Shown here in pieces: positions 48,336 to 59,676 of a stretch of DNA of 64,000 bases. The notes beneath the pieces are model-generated. The model saw nothing but the letters and a program-made list of their open reading frames with translations, searched no databases and was not told the DNA's origin. Location of the stretch: assembly GCF_000243415.2 (NCBI RefSeq), contig NZ_KI912270.1:6529837-6593836 (forward strand), given 5' to 3'. Position 1 is the first letter of the stretch. Each line of letters opens with the position of its first letter. Position numbers and translations under genes: made by a program. The DNA is from Mycolicibacterium tusciae JS617 (GTDB lineage: Bacteria; Actinomycetota; Actinomycetes; Mycobacteriales; Mycobacteriaceae).

Positions 48336-49355
48336 ATGGCAGCCGCCGATTCCGTGCCCACCGTCAAGCTGGGCGAGGAACTCTCAGTCAGTGCCATCGG
48401 CTTCGGGGCGATGGCACTGACTCCGGTCTACGGCCAGGTGGACGACACCGAGTCACTCGCCACGCTGCACCGAACCCTGGACCTCGGCGTGACCTTCATC
48501 GACACCGCCAACGTCTACGGCAACGGCGACAACGAACGGCTGATCTCACAACTGCTGGCCGACCGTCGCGATGAGGTGACGCTGGCGACGAAGTTCGGTA
48601 TCTCGAGCAATCCGGCCCAGCGCGCGGCGAGGGAGCTCAACTCCCGCGGTGACGCCGCCTATGTGCACCAGTGCATCGACGAGAGCCTGCAACGACTGCA
48701 GACCGATGTCGTGGACCTCTATTACATGCACCGTCGCGACACGAATGTGCCGATCGAGGAAACGGTGGGCGCCATGGCCGAGCTGGTGGCCGCGGGCAAG
48801 GTTCGCCACCTCGGACTATCGGAGGTGACAGCCGACGAGCTACGGGCCGCCGTGGCGGTGCACCCGATCGCGGCCGTGCAGAGCGAGTGGTCGATCTGGA
48901 GCCGTGACGTCGAAACCAACGTCGTGCCGGCCGCCGCCGAACTCGGTGTCGGATTCGTCCCGTATTCACCGCTGGGCCGCGGCTTCCTCACCGGAACGAT
49001 CACCTCGACCGACGACCTGCCGTCGACGGATTTCCGTCGCTCCATCCCCCGGTTCGGCGAGGGCGCTCTGGACGCCAATTTGGCGGTCGTGGAACTCGTG
49101 AAGTCGGTGGCGGCCCAACAGGGCGCGACGCCGGCGCAGGTGGCGCTGGCCTGGCTGCGATACCGGGCCGAAGCACTCGGGGTGACGGCGGTGCCCATCC
49201 CGGGCACCCGGCGGGCGGCCCGCGTCGAGGAGAACCGCGGATCGCTGTGGGTGACCCTGACACCGGAACAGGTCGCGGCGCTGGATGCCGCGGCATCGGC
49301 GGTCGAGGGCCATCGCTTCGGAAACCTCGGCTGGGTGTCCGCGGGTCGCGAATAG
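48336..49355 (+). CDS. Aldo/keto reductase
   Basis: A 339-residue NADPH-dependent oxidoreductase with the AKR catalytic tetrad: Asp in FIDTANVYGNGDNE, Tyr in the same segment, Lys in LATKFGIS and His in YYMHRRD. It has VPIPGTRRAARVEEN for cofactor binding. The ATG at 48336 has GAAAGGA upstream; an earlier in-frame start at 48294 is possible. The substrate is unknown. Confidence 0.9.
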   Translation: MAAADSVPTVKLGEELSVSAIGFGAMALTPVYGQVDDTESLATLHRTLDLGVTFIDTANVYGNGDNERLISQLLADRRDEVTLATKFGISSNPAQRAARELNSRGDAAYVHQCIDESLQRLQTDVVDLYYMHRRDTNVPIEETVGAMAELVAAGKVRHLGLSEVTADELRAAVAVHPIAAVQSEWSIWSRDVETNVVPAAAELGVGFVPYSPLGRGFLTGTITSTDDLPSTDFRRSIPRFGEGALDANLAVVELVKSVAAQQGATPAQVALAWLRYRAEALGVTAVPIPGTRRAARVEENRGSLWVTLTPEQVAALDAAASAVEGHRFGNLGWVSAGRE

Positions 49356-49388
49356 CGCACATCGGGCCCGACAGGTATACCTGGCCTC

Positions 49389-50252
49389 ATGATTGAGGTC
49401 ACCCTGCTTGGAACTGGAAGCCCTATCCCAGACGCCGACCGCGCCGGCCCATCGACGCTCGTGCGAGCGGGTGGTCAGACGTTTCTCGTCGACTGTGGCC
49501 GCGGCGTGCAACAGCGACTGACGGCCGCGGGCACCGGCGCCAACGCGCTGACCGCGCTGCTGCTGACCCATCTGCACAGCGATCACATCGCCGATCTGGG
49601 CGACGTCATCATCACCCGCTGGGTCTCCACGTTCACCCCCGATCCGACGCCGTTGCCCATCATCGGTCCCCCGGGCACCGCCGAGGTGGTCGAGGCCACG
49701 CTCAAGGCCTTCGGGTTCGACATCGGGTACCGCATCGCTCATCACGCCGACCTAAACTCGCCGCCGCCGGTGGAGGTGTTCGAGTACACCGACGGTCCGG
49801 TGTGGGACCGCGACGGTGTGCAGATTCGGGTGGGACCGACCGACCACCGCCCGGTGACTCCCACCATCGGATTTCGCGTCGAGCACGCGGGCGCGTCGGT
49901 GGTGCTGGCGGGCGACTCCGTGCCGTGCGAAAGCCTCGACACGCTGGCATCCGGTGCTGGTGGGTTGGTACACACCGTGATTCGCAAAGACCTGATCGAC
50001 GCGATGCCGATGCAGCGCATCAAAGACATCTGCGACTACCACTCCTCGGTCGAGGAGGCAGCCGCCACCGCGACGCGGGCCGGGGTCGGCATTTTGATCC
50101 TCACCCACTATGTGCCGGCCATCGCGCCCGGCCAGGAGGACGAGTGGCGTGCGCTGGCGGCCACGGCGTTCGACCGGCAGATCGAGTTGGGCGACGATCT
50201 GCACCGCGTCGAGGTTCACCCCGGCGTCTGCGGCAAGCCCACGGAGTCATGA
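49389..50252 (+). CDS. rnz: Ribonuclease Z / metallo-beta-lactamase protein (Rv2407-like)
   Basis: A 287-residue metallo-hydrolase of the RNase Z/arylsulfatase group. Metal ligands are in [13 protein letters not shown], with further residues in [35 protein letters not shown] and ILTHYVPA. The N-terminal [14 protein letters not shown] is typical of RNase Z, which trims tRNA 3' ends. Position matches Rv2407. Confidence 0.85.
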   Translation: MIEVTLLGTGSPIPDADRAGPSTLVRAGGQTFLVDCGRGVQQRLTAAGTGANALTALLLTHLHSDHIADLGDVIITRWVSTFTPDPTPLPIIGPPGTAEVVEATLKAFGFDIGYRIAHHADLNSPPPVEVFEYTDGPVWDRDGVQIRVGPTDHRPVTPTIGFRVEHAGASVVLAGDSVPCESLDTLASGAGGLVHTVIRKDLIDAMPMQRIKDICDYHSSVEEAAATATRAGVGILILTHYVPAIAPGQEDEWRALAATAFDRQIELGDDLHRVEVHPGVCGKPTES

Positions 50253-50295
50253 CCGAAGAATGACGATCCCGGCGCAGCGGTATCCCCCGTCGTAA

Positions 50296-51426
<1,131 letters not shown>

Positions 51427-51434
51427 GACTGGCT

Positions 51435-51491
51435 CGAAACTGAACTCATGCACGAATTCTGCACGAAATCTCCTGCATAAGTTCAGTTTCG
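51435..51491. terminator. 18-bp inverted repeat between convergent genes
   Basis: CGAAACTGAACTCATGCA (51435-51452) pairs with TGCATAAGTTCAGTTTCG (51474-51491) at 17 of 18 positions around a 21-base loop. The AT-rich stem stands out in this GC-rich sequence. It lies between the antigen 85-like and transglutaminase stops and is probably a two-way terminator, though there is no T-run. Confidence 0.7.
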
Positions 51492-51501
51492 GCGGTGAGC
51501 C

Positions 51502-52341
51502 CTAAGCCAGCCGAGTGATCTCCACGACGACGTCGAGGTCGGTCGAGCCTTCGCCGGAATAGATGCCCTTGAGGGGGCTGACATCCGAGTAGTCTTGGCC
51601 GACACCGACGCTGATGTATTGCTCGTTGATGGCGGCATCGTTGGTGGGGTCGTAGTTCCACCAGCCACCCGTCCACGCCTGCACCCATGCGTGGCTCTGG
51701 CCGTCGATGGTGTCATCGATCTTGGCCTTCTTGTGCGGATGCAGATACCCCGATACGTAACGGCCGGGAATTCCCATGCTACGCAACAGGATCAGGGTTA
51801 GGTGCGCGAAGTCCTGGCAGACACCCTTGCCCTCGCGATGCGCATCCAGACCGGACGAGTGCACACCGGTGGTCCCCGGCACGTAGTCGAGTTCGCTGTG
51901 CACCCAGTTGGCCGCTGCGGTGACGGCCTCTCGCGGATCGTGGTACTTGGCGATGCGTTGTCCCACCCGCGCGATCCGCTTGCTATCCGGCGTGTAGCCA
52001 GTCGGGCTGAGTACTTCGTCGAACCGGTCGATCACCGCCTCTGAACGCAGATCCTCCCAGCTGACATCGTCTTTCGGCATCATGCCGCGGTTGGTTTCCA
52101 CCACCGACGAGGAGGTCACCTCCAGCTCGGTGTGCGGGGCATGCAGGTCGAACGTCGTTACGGCGGTACCCCAGTAGTCGACGTAGCGGTATGACCTTGT
52201 CGCGGGAATGGTTTCGACGCGATTCAGGATGACGTTCTGCCGGGCGTCCGATCGTGGCGTCAACCTGGCCTCGTTGAAGGATGCCGTCACCGGCGATTTG
52301 TAGGCGTATCCGGTGGAATGCACCACCCGCAGCCGCCACAT
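51502..52341 (-). CDS. Transglutaminase-like protein (Rv2409c-like)
   Basis: A 279-residue protein, the length of Rv2409c. It has an N-terminal beta region (MWRLRVVHSTGYAYKSPVTASFNEARL) and a transglutaminase/cysteine protease core: catalytic Cys in GVCQDFAHL, His in SHAWVQAW and Asp in NYDPTND. The ATG at 52341 overlaps the upstream alpha-E gene. It belongs to a conserved three-gene unit with an alpha-E protein and a circularly permuted ATP-grasp enzyme, a set proposed to make and process peptide-like products. Confidence 0.88.
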   Translation of the reverse strand: MWRLRVVHSTGYAYKSPVTASFNEARLTPRSDARQNVILNRVETIPATRSYRYVDYWGTAVTTFDLHAPHTELEVTSSSVVETNRGMMPKDDVSWEDLRSEAVIDRFDEVLSPTGYTPDSKRIARVGQRIAKYHDPREAVTAAANWVHSELDYVPGTTGVHSSGLDAHREGKGVCQDFAHLTLILLRSMGIPGRYVSGYLHPHKKAKIDDTIDGQSHAWVQAWTGGWWNYDPTNDAAINEQYISVGVGQDYSDVSPLKGIYSGEGSTDLDVVVEITRLA

Positions 52342-53321
52342 CAGACTTCGCCCTCCTCGATGACCAGGGAGCCGGGCCGGCCCGCGTCCGTCCACGCGAC
52401 CCAGGGTGCGGAATGAAAGTACTCCAGCGCCAAGGCTTCTCCGACGTCGGCGCAGGTCTTCTGCAACCCGGCGAGGCGCTCCTCGAGTGAATCCAGCAAT
52501 ACGCCAGGACGCAGGAACTCCAACTCGCTACGCGCGCGGCCCAGCAGTCGTTGCGTCTCCGCGGTCGCACCCACGCGATTGAGGGCGCGGTGATGCAGTT
52601 CGTCGAGGCTGTGCTCGGCCAACCGCAACGAGTACATGACCGACCGCGGGAACAGCCGGTCCAGCAGCATGAACTCGACGACGCGACCGGCGTCGAGTAC
52701 GCCGCGATAGGTGCGCAGATAGGTGTCGTGCGCGCCCGCGGAGCGCAGCACCGTCACCCACGCCGGCGACGAGGCGCTGTCGCCGACACGAGCCAGCAGC
52801 AGTCGCACCGTCATGTCGACTCGTTCGATCGCGCGGCCCAGCACCATGAACCGGTAGCCGTCGTCACGGCTGAGTGTCGAATCCGCCAAGCCGGCGAACA
52901 TCGCCGCGCGGCCCTCGACGAAAGACAGAAATTCATGCGGCCCAAGACGTTTGGCTGCCCGCTCACGTTCGGCCAGGGAATTGTAGGTGGTGTTGAGGCA
53001 CTCCCAGATCTCGGTCGAGGTGACTTCGCGAGCCCCGCGGGCATTTTCGCGAGCGGCCGAGATGGCCTCGACGATCGAACATGCGCCATGCGTGTCGCGG
53101 CTGAACGCGACGATGTCTGTCAACGACCACACATCCAGCGACTTTTCGGGTGGATCGATGCCAAGCACGCGCAGCAAGGTCCGCGACGCCTGATCGGGGT
53201 CGACGCTGGAGTCCTCGAGAAGCTGATGGACTGTCACGTCGAGGATGCGTGCGGTATCGTCGGCACGCTCGACGTACCGTCCGATCCAATACAGCGATTC
53301 CGCGTTGCGAGCCAACATCAT
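52341..53321 (-). CDS. Alpha-E domain protein (Rv2410c-like)
   Basis: A 326-residue all-helical protein of the alpha-E family with the typical N terminus MLARNAESLYWIGRYVERADDTARILD and LGRAIERVDMTVRLLL. Its function is not known; it always occurs with the ATP-grasp and transglutaminase partners. It overlaps both neighbours. Confidence 0.88.
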   Translation of the reverse strand: MMLARNAESLYWIGRYVERADDTARILDVTVHQLLEDSSVDPDQASRTLLRVLGIDPPEKSLDVWSLTDIVAFSRDTHGACSIVEAISAARENARGAREVTSTEIWECLNTTYNSLAERERAAKRLGPHEFLSFVEGRAAMFAGLADSTLSRDDGYRFMVLGRAIERVDMTVRLLLARVGDSASSPAWVTVLRSAGAHDTYLRTYRGVLDAGRVVEFMLLDRLFPRSVMYSLRLAEHSLDELHHRALNRVGATAETQRLLGRARSELEFLRPGVLLDSLEERLAGLQKTCADVGEALALEYFHSAPWVAWTDAGRPGSLVIEEGEV

Positions 53322-55042
53322 TGGCTCCTCTTCTGCCCCTGCTGCTGCTGTTGCTGCTGCTGGTTCAATGGCGATCCGTTCGTCGAACGCGGTGGCTGCG
53401 ACTGCTGTTGTTGCTGCTGTTGTGCGCCGTCGGAACCGTTCTCATTCTTCGGCGCCTTGGGCGTAGTGGGCAGCGACCGCACCACCTCGGCCGCGGCGAG
53501 TTCGCGGTCGGCCAACGACGCGCGCGAGGCCAACACCCACGTGTCCTTGGAACCACCACCCTGGCTGGAGTTGACCACCAGCGACCCTTCGGGCAGCGCT
53601 ACCCGGGTCAGGCCACCGGGCAGCACCCACACGTCGTCACCGTCGTTGACGGCGAACGGCCGCAGGTCGACATGGCGGGGCGCCAGACTGTCGTCGATCT
53701 GGGTCGGGACGGTGGACAGCTGAACCACCGGCTGAGCGATCCAGCCACGCGGGTCGCTTCGGATCTTCTTGCTGATCGTGGCGAGTTCCTTCTCGGACGC
53801 CTCGGGGCCGAACACAATGCCGTAGCCGCCGGAGCCTTCGACCGGTTTGATGACGAGCTCATCGACTCGGTCGAGGACTTCTTCGCGCTCCTCGTCCAGC
53901 CAGCACCGGTAGGTGTCGACATTCGCCAGCAGCGGCTTCTCGCCCAGGTAGTACTCGATGATCGTCGGGACGTACGTATAGACCAGCTTGTCGTCGCCGA
54001 CGCCGTTGCCGACCGCGCTGGAGATGACGACGTTGCCTGCGCGCGCGGCGTTGAGCAGGCCGGCGACACCGAGCACCGAGTTGGGATTGAACTGCATCGG
54101 GTCGAGGAAGTCGTCGTCGATGCGACGGTAAATGACGTCGACCTGACGCTCACCCTCGGTGGTGCGCATGTACACGGTGTTGTCACGGCAGAACAGGTCG
54201 CGGCCTTCGACCAGCTCGACACCCATCTGGCGGGCAAGTAGCGAATGTTCGAAGTACGCCGAGTTGTAGACACCCGGCGTCAACACCACGACGGTCGGAT
54301 CGGCTTCGTTGGAGGCGGCCGCGTTACGCAGCGCCCGCAGCAGATGCGATGAGTAATCGCCGACGGCCCGCACCCGGTGGGTCGCGAACAGATTCGGGAA
54401 GACCCGCGCCATTGTGCGCCGGTTCTCCATCACGTAGGAGACGCCGGACGGGGAGCGCAGGTTGTCCTCCAGCACCCGGAAGGCGCCCTGCGCGTCGCGG
54501 ACCAGGTCGATGCCCGCGACGTGGATGCGCACGCCGTTGGGCGGGGAGATGCCCACCGCCTCACGGTGGAAGTGGTCGCAGGAGGTGATCAGCCGGCGCG
54601 GGATGACCCCGTCGCGCAGAATCTCCTGTTCGCCGTAGATGTCGGCGAGGTAGGCCTCCAGCGCCTTGACCCGCTGGGTGATCCCCTTCTCGAGCCGGGT
54701 CCACTCCGCCGCCGAGATCACCCGTGGAACGAGATCGAGGGGGAACGGCCGCTCCTGGCCGGACAGCGAGAACGTGATGCCCTGGTCAATGAACGCACGC
54801 CCCAGCGCCTCGGACCGGGCAGCCAATTCTGATGCGTCAGATGGCGCCAGTTCGGCGAATATGCCCTTGTAGGGGCCACGAACGTTGCCCTGGGCGTCGA
54901 ACATCTCGTCAAACGCCTTCGAATAACTTCCCAGGCTGTTGTAACCGCCGAAAACGCCGTCATGGCGTCGGGGTTTAGGCGAACGGGCGCGCGACGACCG
55001 GGTGGTATCGGTGGGGACCGTTCGAAGACTCACCATTGACAT
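53318..55042 (-). CDS. Circularly permuted ATP-grasp type 2 protein with polyQ tail (Rv2411c-like)
   Basis: A 574-residue member of the permuted ATP-grasp family (DUF404/407/403; Rv2411c is about 550). Landmark segments are GGYNSLGSYSKAFDEMFD, HFHREAVGISPPNGVRIHVAGIDLVRD, VLEDNLRSPSGVSYVMENR and VIKPVEGSGGYGIVFGP. The last 40 residues are unusual: two runs of seven and eight glutamines separated by SQPPRSTNGSPLN. The ATP-grasp core ends before this tail. It is the first gene of the three-gene operon. Confidence 0.9.
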   Translation of the reverse strand: MSMVSLRTVPTDTTRSSRARSPKPRRHDGVFGGYNSLGSYSKAFDEMFDAQGNVRGPYKGIFAELAPSDASELAARSEALGRAFIDQGITFSLSGQERPFPLDLVPRVISAAEWTRLEKGITQRVKALEAYLADIYGEQEILRDGVIPRRLITSCDHFHREAVGISPPNGVRIHVAGIDLVRDAQGAFRVLEDNLRSPSGVSYVMENRRTMARVFPNLFATHRVRAVGDYSSHLLRALRNAAASNEADPTVVVLTPGVYNSAYFEHSLLARQMGVELVEGRDLFCRDNTVYMRTTEGERQVDVIYRRIDDDFLDPMQFNPNSVLGVAGLLNAARAGNVVISSAVGNGVGDDKLVYTYVPTIIEYYLGEKPLLANVDTYRCWLDEEREEVLDRVDELVIKPVEGSGGYGIVFGPEASEKELATISKKIRSDPRGWIAQPVVQLSTVPTQIDDSLAPRHVDLRPFAVNDGDDVWVLPGGLTRVALPEGSLVVNSSQGGGSKDTWVLASRASLADRELAAAEVVRSLPTTPKAPKNENGSDGAQQQQQQQSQPPRSTNGSPLNQQQQQQQQGQKRSQ

Positions 55043-55192
55043 GCTGCACCAAATGCAGCGTTTCGGCAGGCCAGCGAGCTCACTTTGGGCATTTACCCAT
55101 TGCGCTGGTAATCTGAACCCTCGCTACCCGCAGGTCGGGGCCCATAACGTCTTAACACTCAAGCCAACCTGGATTTAAGAAGGAATACACGC

Positions 55193-55453
55193 GTGGCCAA
55201 CATCAAGTCGCAGGAAAAGCGGATCAAGACCAACGAGCGCCGCAGACTGCGCAACAAGTCGGTGAAGTCGTCGCTTCACACGGCAGTCCGTGGATTCCGG
55301 GCGGCCATCGAGGCCGGCGACAAGGACAAGGCCGGCGAGTTGCTGACCACCACCAACCGTCAGCTCGACAAGGCGGCCAGCAAAGGCGTGATCCACAAGA
55401 ACCAGGCCGCCAACCGCAAGTCGGCGCTGTCGCGCGCCTTCAACAAGATCTGA
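55193..55453 (+). CDS. rpsT: 30S ribosomal protein S20
   Basis: An 86-residue basic ribosomal protein with the conserved [26 protein letters not shown]-terminal region and [29 protein letters not shown] C terminus (read in parts). The GTG start is preceded by AAGAAGGA at normal spacing. A possible -10 (TAATCT) lies about 80 bases upstream. It binds 16S rRNA early in 30S assembly. Confidence 0.96.
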   Translation: MANIKSQEKRIKTNERRRLRNKSVKSSLHTAVRGFRAAIEAGDKDKAGELLTTTNRQLDKAASKGVIHKNQAANRKSALSRAFNKI

Positions 55454-55469
55454 TTCTCCTCAGTCCGCT

Positions 55470-56432
55470 TCAATCCGCGACGAGTTCGGCGACCTTTCGC
55501 ACCGCTGACTCCAACGCGTAATCGGCGTCCGCTGCGGCTCCTTTGACGTCTGCGTTCAGCGCCGCAACAAGTCGCATCGCCTCCGCGACCGAGGCGCGCG
55601 ACCACCGTCTCGCCTGCTTCTGCGCCTTCTGCACCCGCCATGGCGGCATGCCCAGCTCGGACGCCAGCCGGTACGGATCTCCCGACAGCGGCGCCACCCG
55701 GGCGATCGTGTGGACCGCCTCGGCCAGCGCGTCAGCCAACACGACCTGAGGCTCACCGCTCAACATCGCCCAGCGCAGCGCCTCGGCGGCGCCGGCGACG
55801 TCGCCGACAACCGCCTTGTCAGCGATATCGAAGCCCTTCACCTCGGCCTTGCCCGAGTGGTAGCGACGCACGGCTGCGGCGTCGACTACGCCGTCGGTGT
55901 CGGCGACCAATTGCGAGCAGACCGAGGCCAGGTCGCGGATATCGGACCCGACGGCGTCGAGAAGCGCCGTCACCGTGTCGTCGCTGACCTTGACTTTCAG
56001 CGCGCGAAACTCGCGCCGTACGAAGTCCGCACGCTCGGCGAACTTGGTGATGCGCTCGCATGGATGAACTTGCGCGCCAGCGCTTTTGAGCTTGTCAGCC
56101 AACGCCTTCGCACGTCCACCGCCCGAATGCACCACGACCAACACGGTTCCTGGGGGCAGGTCAGCGGCAACATCGGAGATGAGCGCGACCGCGTCCTTGC
56201 CTGCCTCGGCCGCGGACTCCAACACCACCACACGCTCGTCGGCGAACAACGACGGGCTGAGCAGTTCGGCGAGCTCGCTGGTGCTGACCTCACCGGCACG
56301 CAGCCGGTCGACCGGGATGTCCTCGGTGCCCGCCTGTTTGCGGACCCCTCGCAGCACCACCGATACTGCGCGTTCGACCAGCAGCTCTTCATCTCCGAGC
56401 ACCAGGTGCAGGCGCGCCACGTCGTCACTCAC
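55470..56432 (-). CDS. holA: DNA polymerase III delta subunit
   Basis: A 320-residue clamp-loader subunit (Rv2413c is 316). It begins [17 protein letters not shown] and contains [17 protein letters not shown] and [14 protein letters not shown], with a helical C-terminal collar domain ([16 protein letters not shown]). It loads the beta clamp during replication. It converges on rpsT with a 16-base gap and overlaps comEC by ATGA. Confidence 0.92.
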   Translation of the reverse strand: MSDDVARLHLVLGDEELLVERAVSVVLRGVRKQAGTEDIPVDRLRAGEVSTSELAELLSPSLFADERVVVLESAAEAGKDAVALISDVAADLPPGTVLVVVHSGGGRAKALADKLKSAGAQVHPCERITKFAERADFVRREFRALKVKVSDDTVTALLDAVGSDIRDLASVCSQLVADTDGVVDAAAVRRYHSGKAEVKGFDIADKAVVGDVAGAAEALRWAMLSGEPQVVLADALAEAVHTIARVAPLSGDPYRLASELGMPPWRVQKAQKQARRWSRASVAEAMRLVAALNADVKGAAADADYALESAVRKVAELVAD

Positions 56433-57979
56433 CCCACGATCGTGTCATGGCCACCAGACAGCCCCGACACCGTCCACGCCAGGGGAAGCACAATCGCCGC
56501 GCACAGGCCGATTCGTGTCCAGCGCCTGCGCCACAACACCACCGCGGCGAGTCCCGCCGCCGCAATCGTGACAGCGCCCGGCAGACCAGAAGGCACGGCG
56601 ACCGACGCTCCAGGAACTTTCGCCGCCCAGTGGGCAACCCTTAGCAGCCACCACAATTCAGGCCCGGTGAAACGGATCAGCAGGTCCGCGCCGGCAGGCC
56701 AGAGCCGGCAGAGGGCCGCAGCCGCGGTGCCGACGACGGTGATGGGCGGGATCACCACGGCAACAGCCAGATTCGCGGCGACTGACATGAGGCTGAAGGT
56801 GCCGGATATCGCCGCGATCAGCGGCGCGGTGACCAGTTGGGCGGCGACGGCGACGCACACCGCATCGGCGAGCGGTTTGGGCCAGCCGCGGCCGACCAGC
56901 CGCCGCGACCAGGCGGGAGCGATGACGACCAACGCCGCGGTGGCCGACACCGACAGCGCGAAGCCCAGGTCGACGGCCAGCTCCGGAGACGCGATCATCA
57001 AGGCCAGGACCGTCGCCGACAGCGCAGGCAGCGCCTGGCGGCGACGGTGAGACACCACTGCCAACAACGTGATCGCACCCATCGCCGCGGCGCGCAGCAC
57101 ACTCGCCGACGGCTGCACGACGATCACGAACACCAGCAGCGCGAACGCCGCGAGCACGACCGCGACCCGCGGGCCGACCAGACCGGCGCTCAACAGCACC
57201 GCGCCGCACACGATGGTCACGTTGGCGCCGGACACCGCGGTCAAGTGGGTCAGCCCCGACGTTCGGAACTCCGCCGTCGTCCGCTGCGGCAGCGCCGACG
57301 TATCGCCGAGCACCAACGCGGGCAGCATCGCCGCCTGGTCGGCCGGCAGCGCACCGCGTGCCGCATCGGCGAATCCGCCGCGGACTTCGTCTGCAAACCG
57401 GTATACCGTTGCCGCTTCGCCCCAAACCGGTTGACCTGTCGCCGACAGCACCGCAACCGTCAGGTCCCGACGCGTCGGACGGCCGACTTGGGCGCGAAAG
57501 CTGACGGGACGCCCCGCTGCCAGCTCCGAAAAGGCGGCAGCCGACGCGAATACGACGACCCTGCCCGCAACCTCGTGACCGTCGAGTGCCTCCAGCGCCG
57601 CACGAAACATGGTGCGGTTGCCGCCCAGCTGGCGTGGACTTTCGAGCGGCGTGACAACGACGGTGGCGATCGTGCCGTACCGCTCGGTGATCGGATGCTG
57701 CCGTAGCGCATCGACGCGCAATCCGACCGAGATCGCCAATGCCGCGCCGACCACGGCGACGGCGGCCACCCCCGCACCGATCGCGCGTTTGTCCCTGGCC
57801 TCACGGCGGGCACCGAACCACCACCCCACCGCCGAAGTGGCTGCGACAGCCGTGGCCAGCGTGACCACCAAACCGGTGACCGGCCAAAGGATTCCGGCTG
57901 CCGTCACCGCCCAGCCGGTGAGCGCCGCGGGCACCAGCCGCAGGTCGAGCCTCGCGGCGCCGTCGTCCATCCCGGTCAC
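56429..57979 (-). CDS. comEC: ComEC/Rec2-family membrane protein
   Basis: A 516-residue polytopic membrane protein of the DNA-uptake channel family (Rv2414c is 514). It has the N-terminal soluble region and the competence domain ([36 protein letters not shown]). The C-terminal metallo-beta-lactamase domain of full-length ComEC is absent, as in other mycobacteria. It follows comEA with overlap, suggesting a joint role in DNA uptake or a remnant of it. Confidence 0.9.
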   Translation of the reverse strand: MTGMDDGAARLDLRLVPAALTGWAVTAAGILWPVTGLVVTLATAVAATSAVGWWFGARREARDKRAIGAGVAAVAVVGAALAISVGLRVDALRQHPITERYGTIATVVVTPLESPRQLGGNRTMFRAALEALDGHEVAGRVVVFASAAAFSELAAGRPVSFRAQVGRPTRRDLTVAVLSATGQPVWGEAATVYRFADEVRGGFADAARGALPADQAAMLPALVLGDTSALPQRTTAEFRTSGLTHLTAVSGANVTIVCGAVLLSAGLVGPRVAVVLAAFALLVFVIVVQPSASVLRAAAMGAITLLAVVSHRRRQALPALSATVLALMIASPELAVDLGFALSVSATAALVVIAPAWSRRLVGRGWPKPLADAVCVAVAAQLVTAPLIAAISGTFSLMSVAANLAVAVVIPPITVVGTAAAALCRLWPAGADLLIRFTGPELWWLLRVAHWAAKVPGASVAVPSGLPGAVTIAAAGLAAVVLWRRRWTRIGLCAAIVLPLAWTVSGLSGGHDTIVG

Positions 57980-58797
57980 ACATGGACACGGTCGCGAAGC
58001 TTGTCCAGCCGTGCCGGCCCGATGCCCTCGACGTCGCCGAGTTGGTCGACGCTGCTGAATCGCCCGTTGGCGTCACGCCACGCGATGATCGCGGCGGCGG
58101 TCACCGGGCCGATCCCGGGAAGGGTGTCCAGCTGCTCCTGGGTGGCGCTGTTGAGGTCAACGGGGCCGTCCGGTGTCGTTGGGTCTCCCGGAACCGAGGG
58201 GGTCTGCGAACGGGCCGGGCTCTGGCCGGGGTGCACGGAGCTGCCCATGGTCGCGGGCTCTCCGGGGACAGGCGCAATGCCGACGACGATCTGCTCACCG
58301 TCGGCAAGGCGTCGAGCCATGTTCAGTTCGAGCAGATCTGCCCCGTCGAGCGGGCCGCCCGCGGCGGTGAGCGCGTCAGCGATCCGAGCGCCCGGATCCA
58401 GCGTGACCAGGCCGGGCTTGCCGACCAGGCCGACCACGCTCACCACGACGGGCTCCCGCGAAGTCGGTGCGCCGCTGGGCGGTGTCGGGCTCGCCGACGA
58501 AACCATCTGCACTGGTGGCAATTTGGCCGACGAGACCGGCGGGGAATCGTCGCGTGCGAGCGTGAACAGCGTCACCAGCACGGCGATGACGCCCACGGCA
58601 CCCAATGCGATGACCCCGGCACGTCCGGGGTCGGCCCGCACGGCCGCCACCCAACTCGATGTACCACCGGACTGGGATTCGGGCAGCCACCGCGATAACA
58701 GCGTGTCGGATTGAGGGTCACTTTCAGCATCGGTGGCGGGCTCACTTTCGGCGCCGATACGGCGATGGAGACGCTCGGCGGGCAATTCCGTTCGCAT
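57976..58797 (-). CDS. comEA: ComEA-like DNA-binding protein
   Basis: A 273-residue protein with a cytoplasmic N terminus, one membrane span (AGVIALGAVGVIAVLVTLFTL), an SLBB-type domain (VSVVGLVGKPGLVTLDPGARIADAL) and C-terminal helix-hairpin-helix motifs (LNSATQEQLDTLPGIGPVTAAAI and LGDVEGIGPARLDKLRD) that bind DNA. The ATG at 58797 is chosen; the open frame upstream overlaps the divergent gene. Confidence 0.9.
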   Translation of the reverse strand: MRTELPAERLHRRIGAESEPATDAESDPQSDTLLSRWLPESQSGGTSSWVAAVRADPGRAGVIALGAVGVIAVLVTLFTLARDDSPPVSSAKLPPVQMVSSASPTPPSGAPTSREPVVVSVVGLVGKPGLVTLDPGARIADALTAAGGPLDGADLLELNMARRLADGEQIVVGIAPVPGEPATMGSSVHPGQSPARSQTPSVPGDPTTPDGPVDLNSATQEQLDTLPGIGPVTAAAIIAWRDANGRFSSVDQLGDVEGIGPARLDKLRDRVHV

Positions 58798-58953
58798 GAG
58801 GTGAAGGTAGGCCGGAAGTCGGACTGTTCTTGCTGAGCTCGGGGACACGCGGGGGGCGCTGGGGATCAAATGGCGGTTGTGGATAAGTGCGTTGTCTAGG
58901 ATTGATGTCCGGCGTCCGCGACAAGGCTTGGCGCGGCACACAGGGAAGGCACC

Positions 58954-59676
58954 ATGGATCGTCGTACCCCGATGATCGCGGGTATTGCGTTCGCGGTGCT
59001 GTACGGCGTTGCGCTGATTGTGATTCCGAAACTTCCCGGCATTGACCAGCCGGGGTCCGACCTCGTCGCGCACGTCAATGAGCACTCTTCGACGATGCGT
59101 ATGCAAGCGCTGTTGTTGGCATTCGGGACCCTCGCGCTCGTGGTGGTACTCGGGTACGCCCGTGAGCGGTTGACGGGGCCAGCCAGCTACGTGTTCACCA
59201 TCGGTGCCGCAGCGGTGCTGGTCCAGGTGTTCATCGCGACATGGTTCACCGCCGGGCTGGCGCTGCACCCCGCCCAACTCGGCTCGGCGACCGCACGGAC
59301 GATCGCAGACGTCGTGAGCATGTGGGGTCCGATGCTGACGATCACCAACATCATGGTGGCAATTTCAATTCTGTTGGCTGCCAATGCCGGCCAGTTTCCC
59401 CACTGGCTCGGGATCATTGCCGCCGTCTTCGCGGTGGAGCAGCTGATCGAGACGATCACGATCATCGGTCCCCCGGGAAGTTTCATCTCACCGGGCGGTC
59501 ACATGAACACCTATCTCGGCGCACCGTTGTTCATTCTGTTCTTCTTGGCGCTCGGCGTCGCGTTGTCGTTGGAGCAACAACGCGTCAACCGATCCGAGGT
59601 CGTGGATGACCTGGTGGACAAGCCGGTGGACGAGTCGGTGGACGAGTCGGACACCGTCGAGGATGCCGCCGACTGA
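58954..59676 (+). CDS. Membrane protein of unknown function
   Basis: A 240-residue protein with about five or six membrane spans (IAGIAFAVLYGVALIVIP, LLLAFGTLALVVVLGY, FTIGAAAVLVQVFIATWF, ITNIMVAISILLAA, LFILFFLALGVALSL). It ends in a repetitive acidic tail (VDKPVDESVDESDTVEDAAD). No family motif is recognised. The last 166 bases overlap the convergent gene. Confidence 0.78.
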   Translation: MDRRTPMIAGIAFAVLYGVALIVIPKLPGIDQPGSDLVAHVNEHSSTMRMQALLLAFGTLALVVVLGYARERLTGPASYVFTIGAAAVLVQVFIATWFTAGLALHPAQLGSATARTIADVVSMWGPMLTITNIMVAISILLAANAGQFPHWLGIIAAVFAVEQLIETITIIGPPGSFISPGGHMNTYLGAPLFILFFLALGVALSLEQQRVNRSEVVDDLVDKPVDESVDESDTVEDAAD

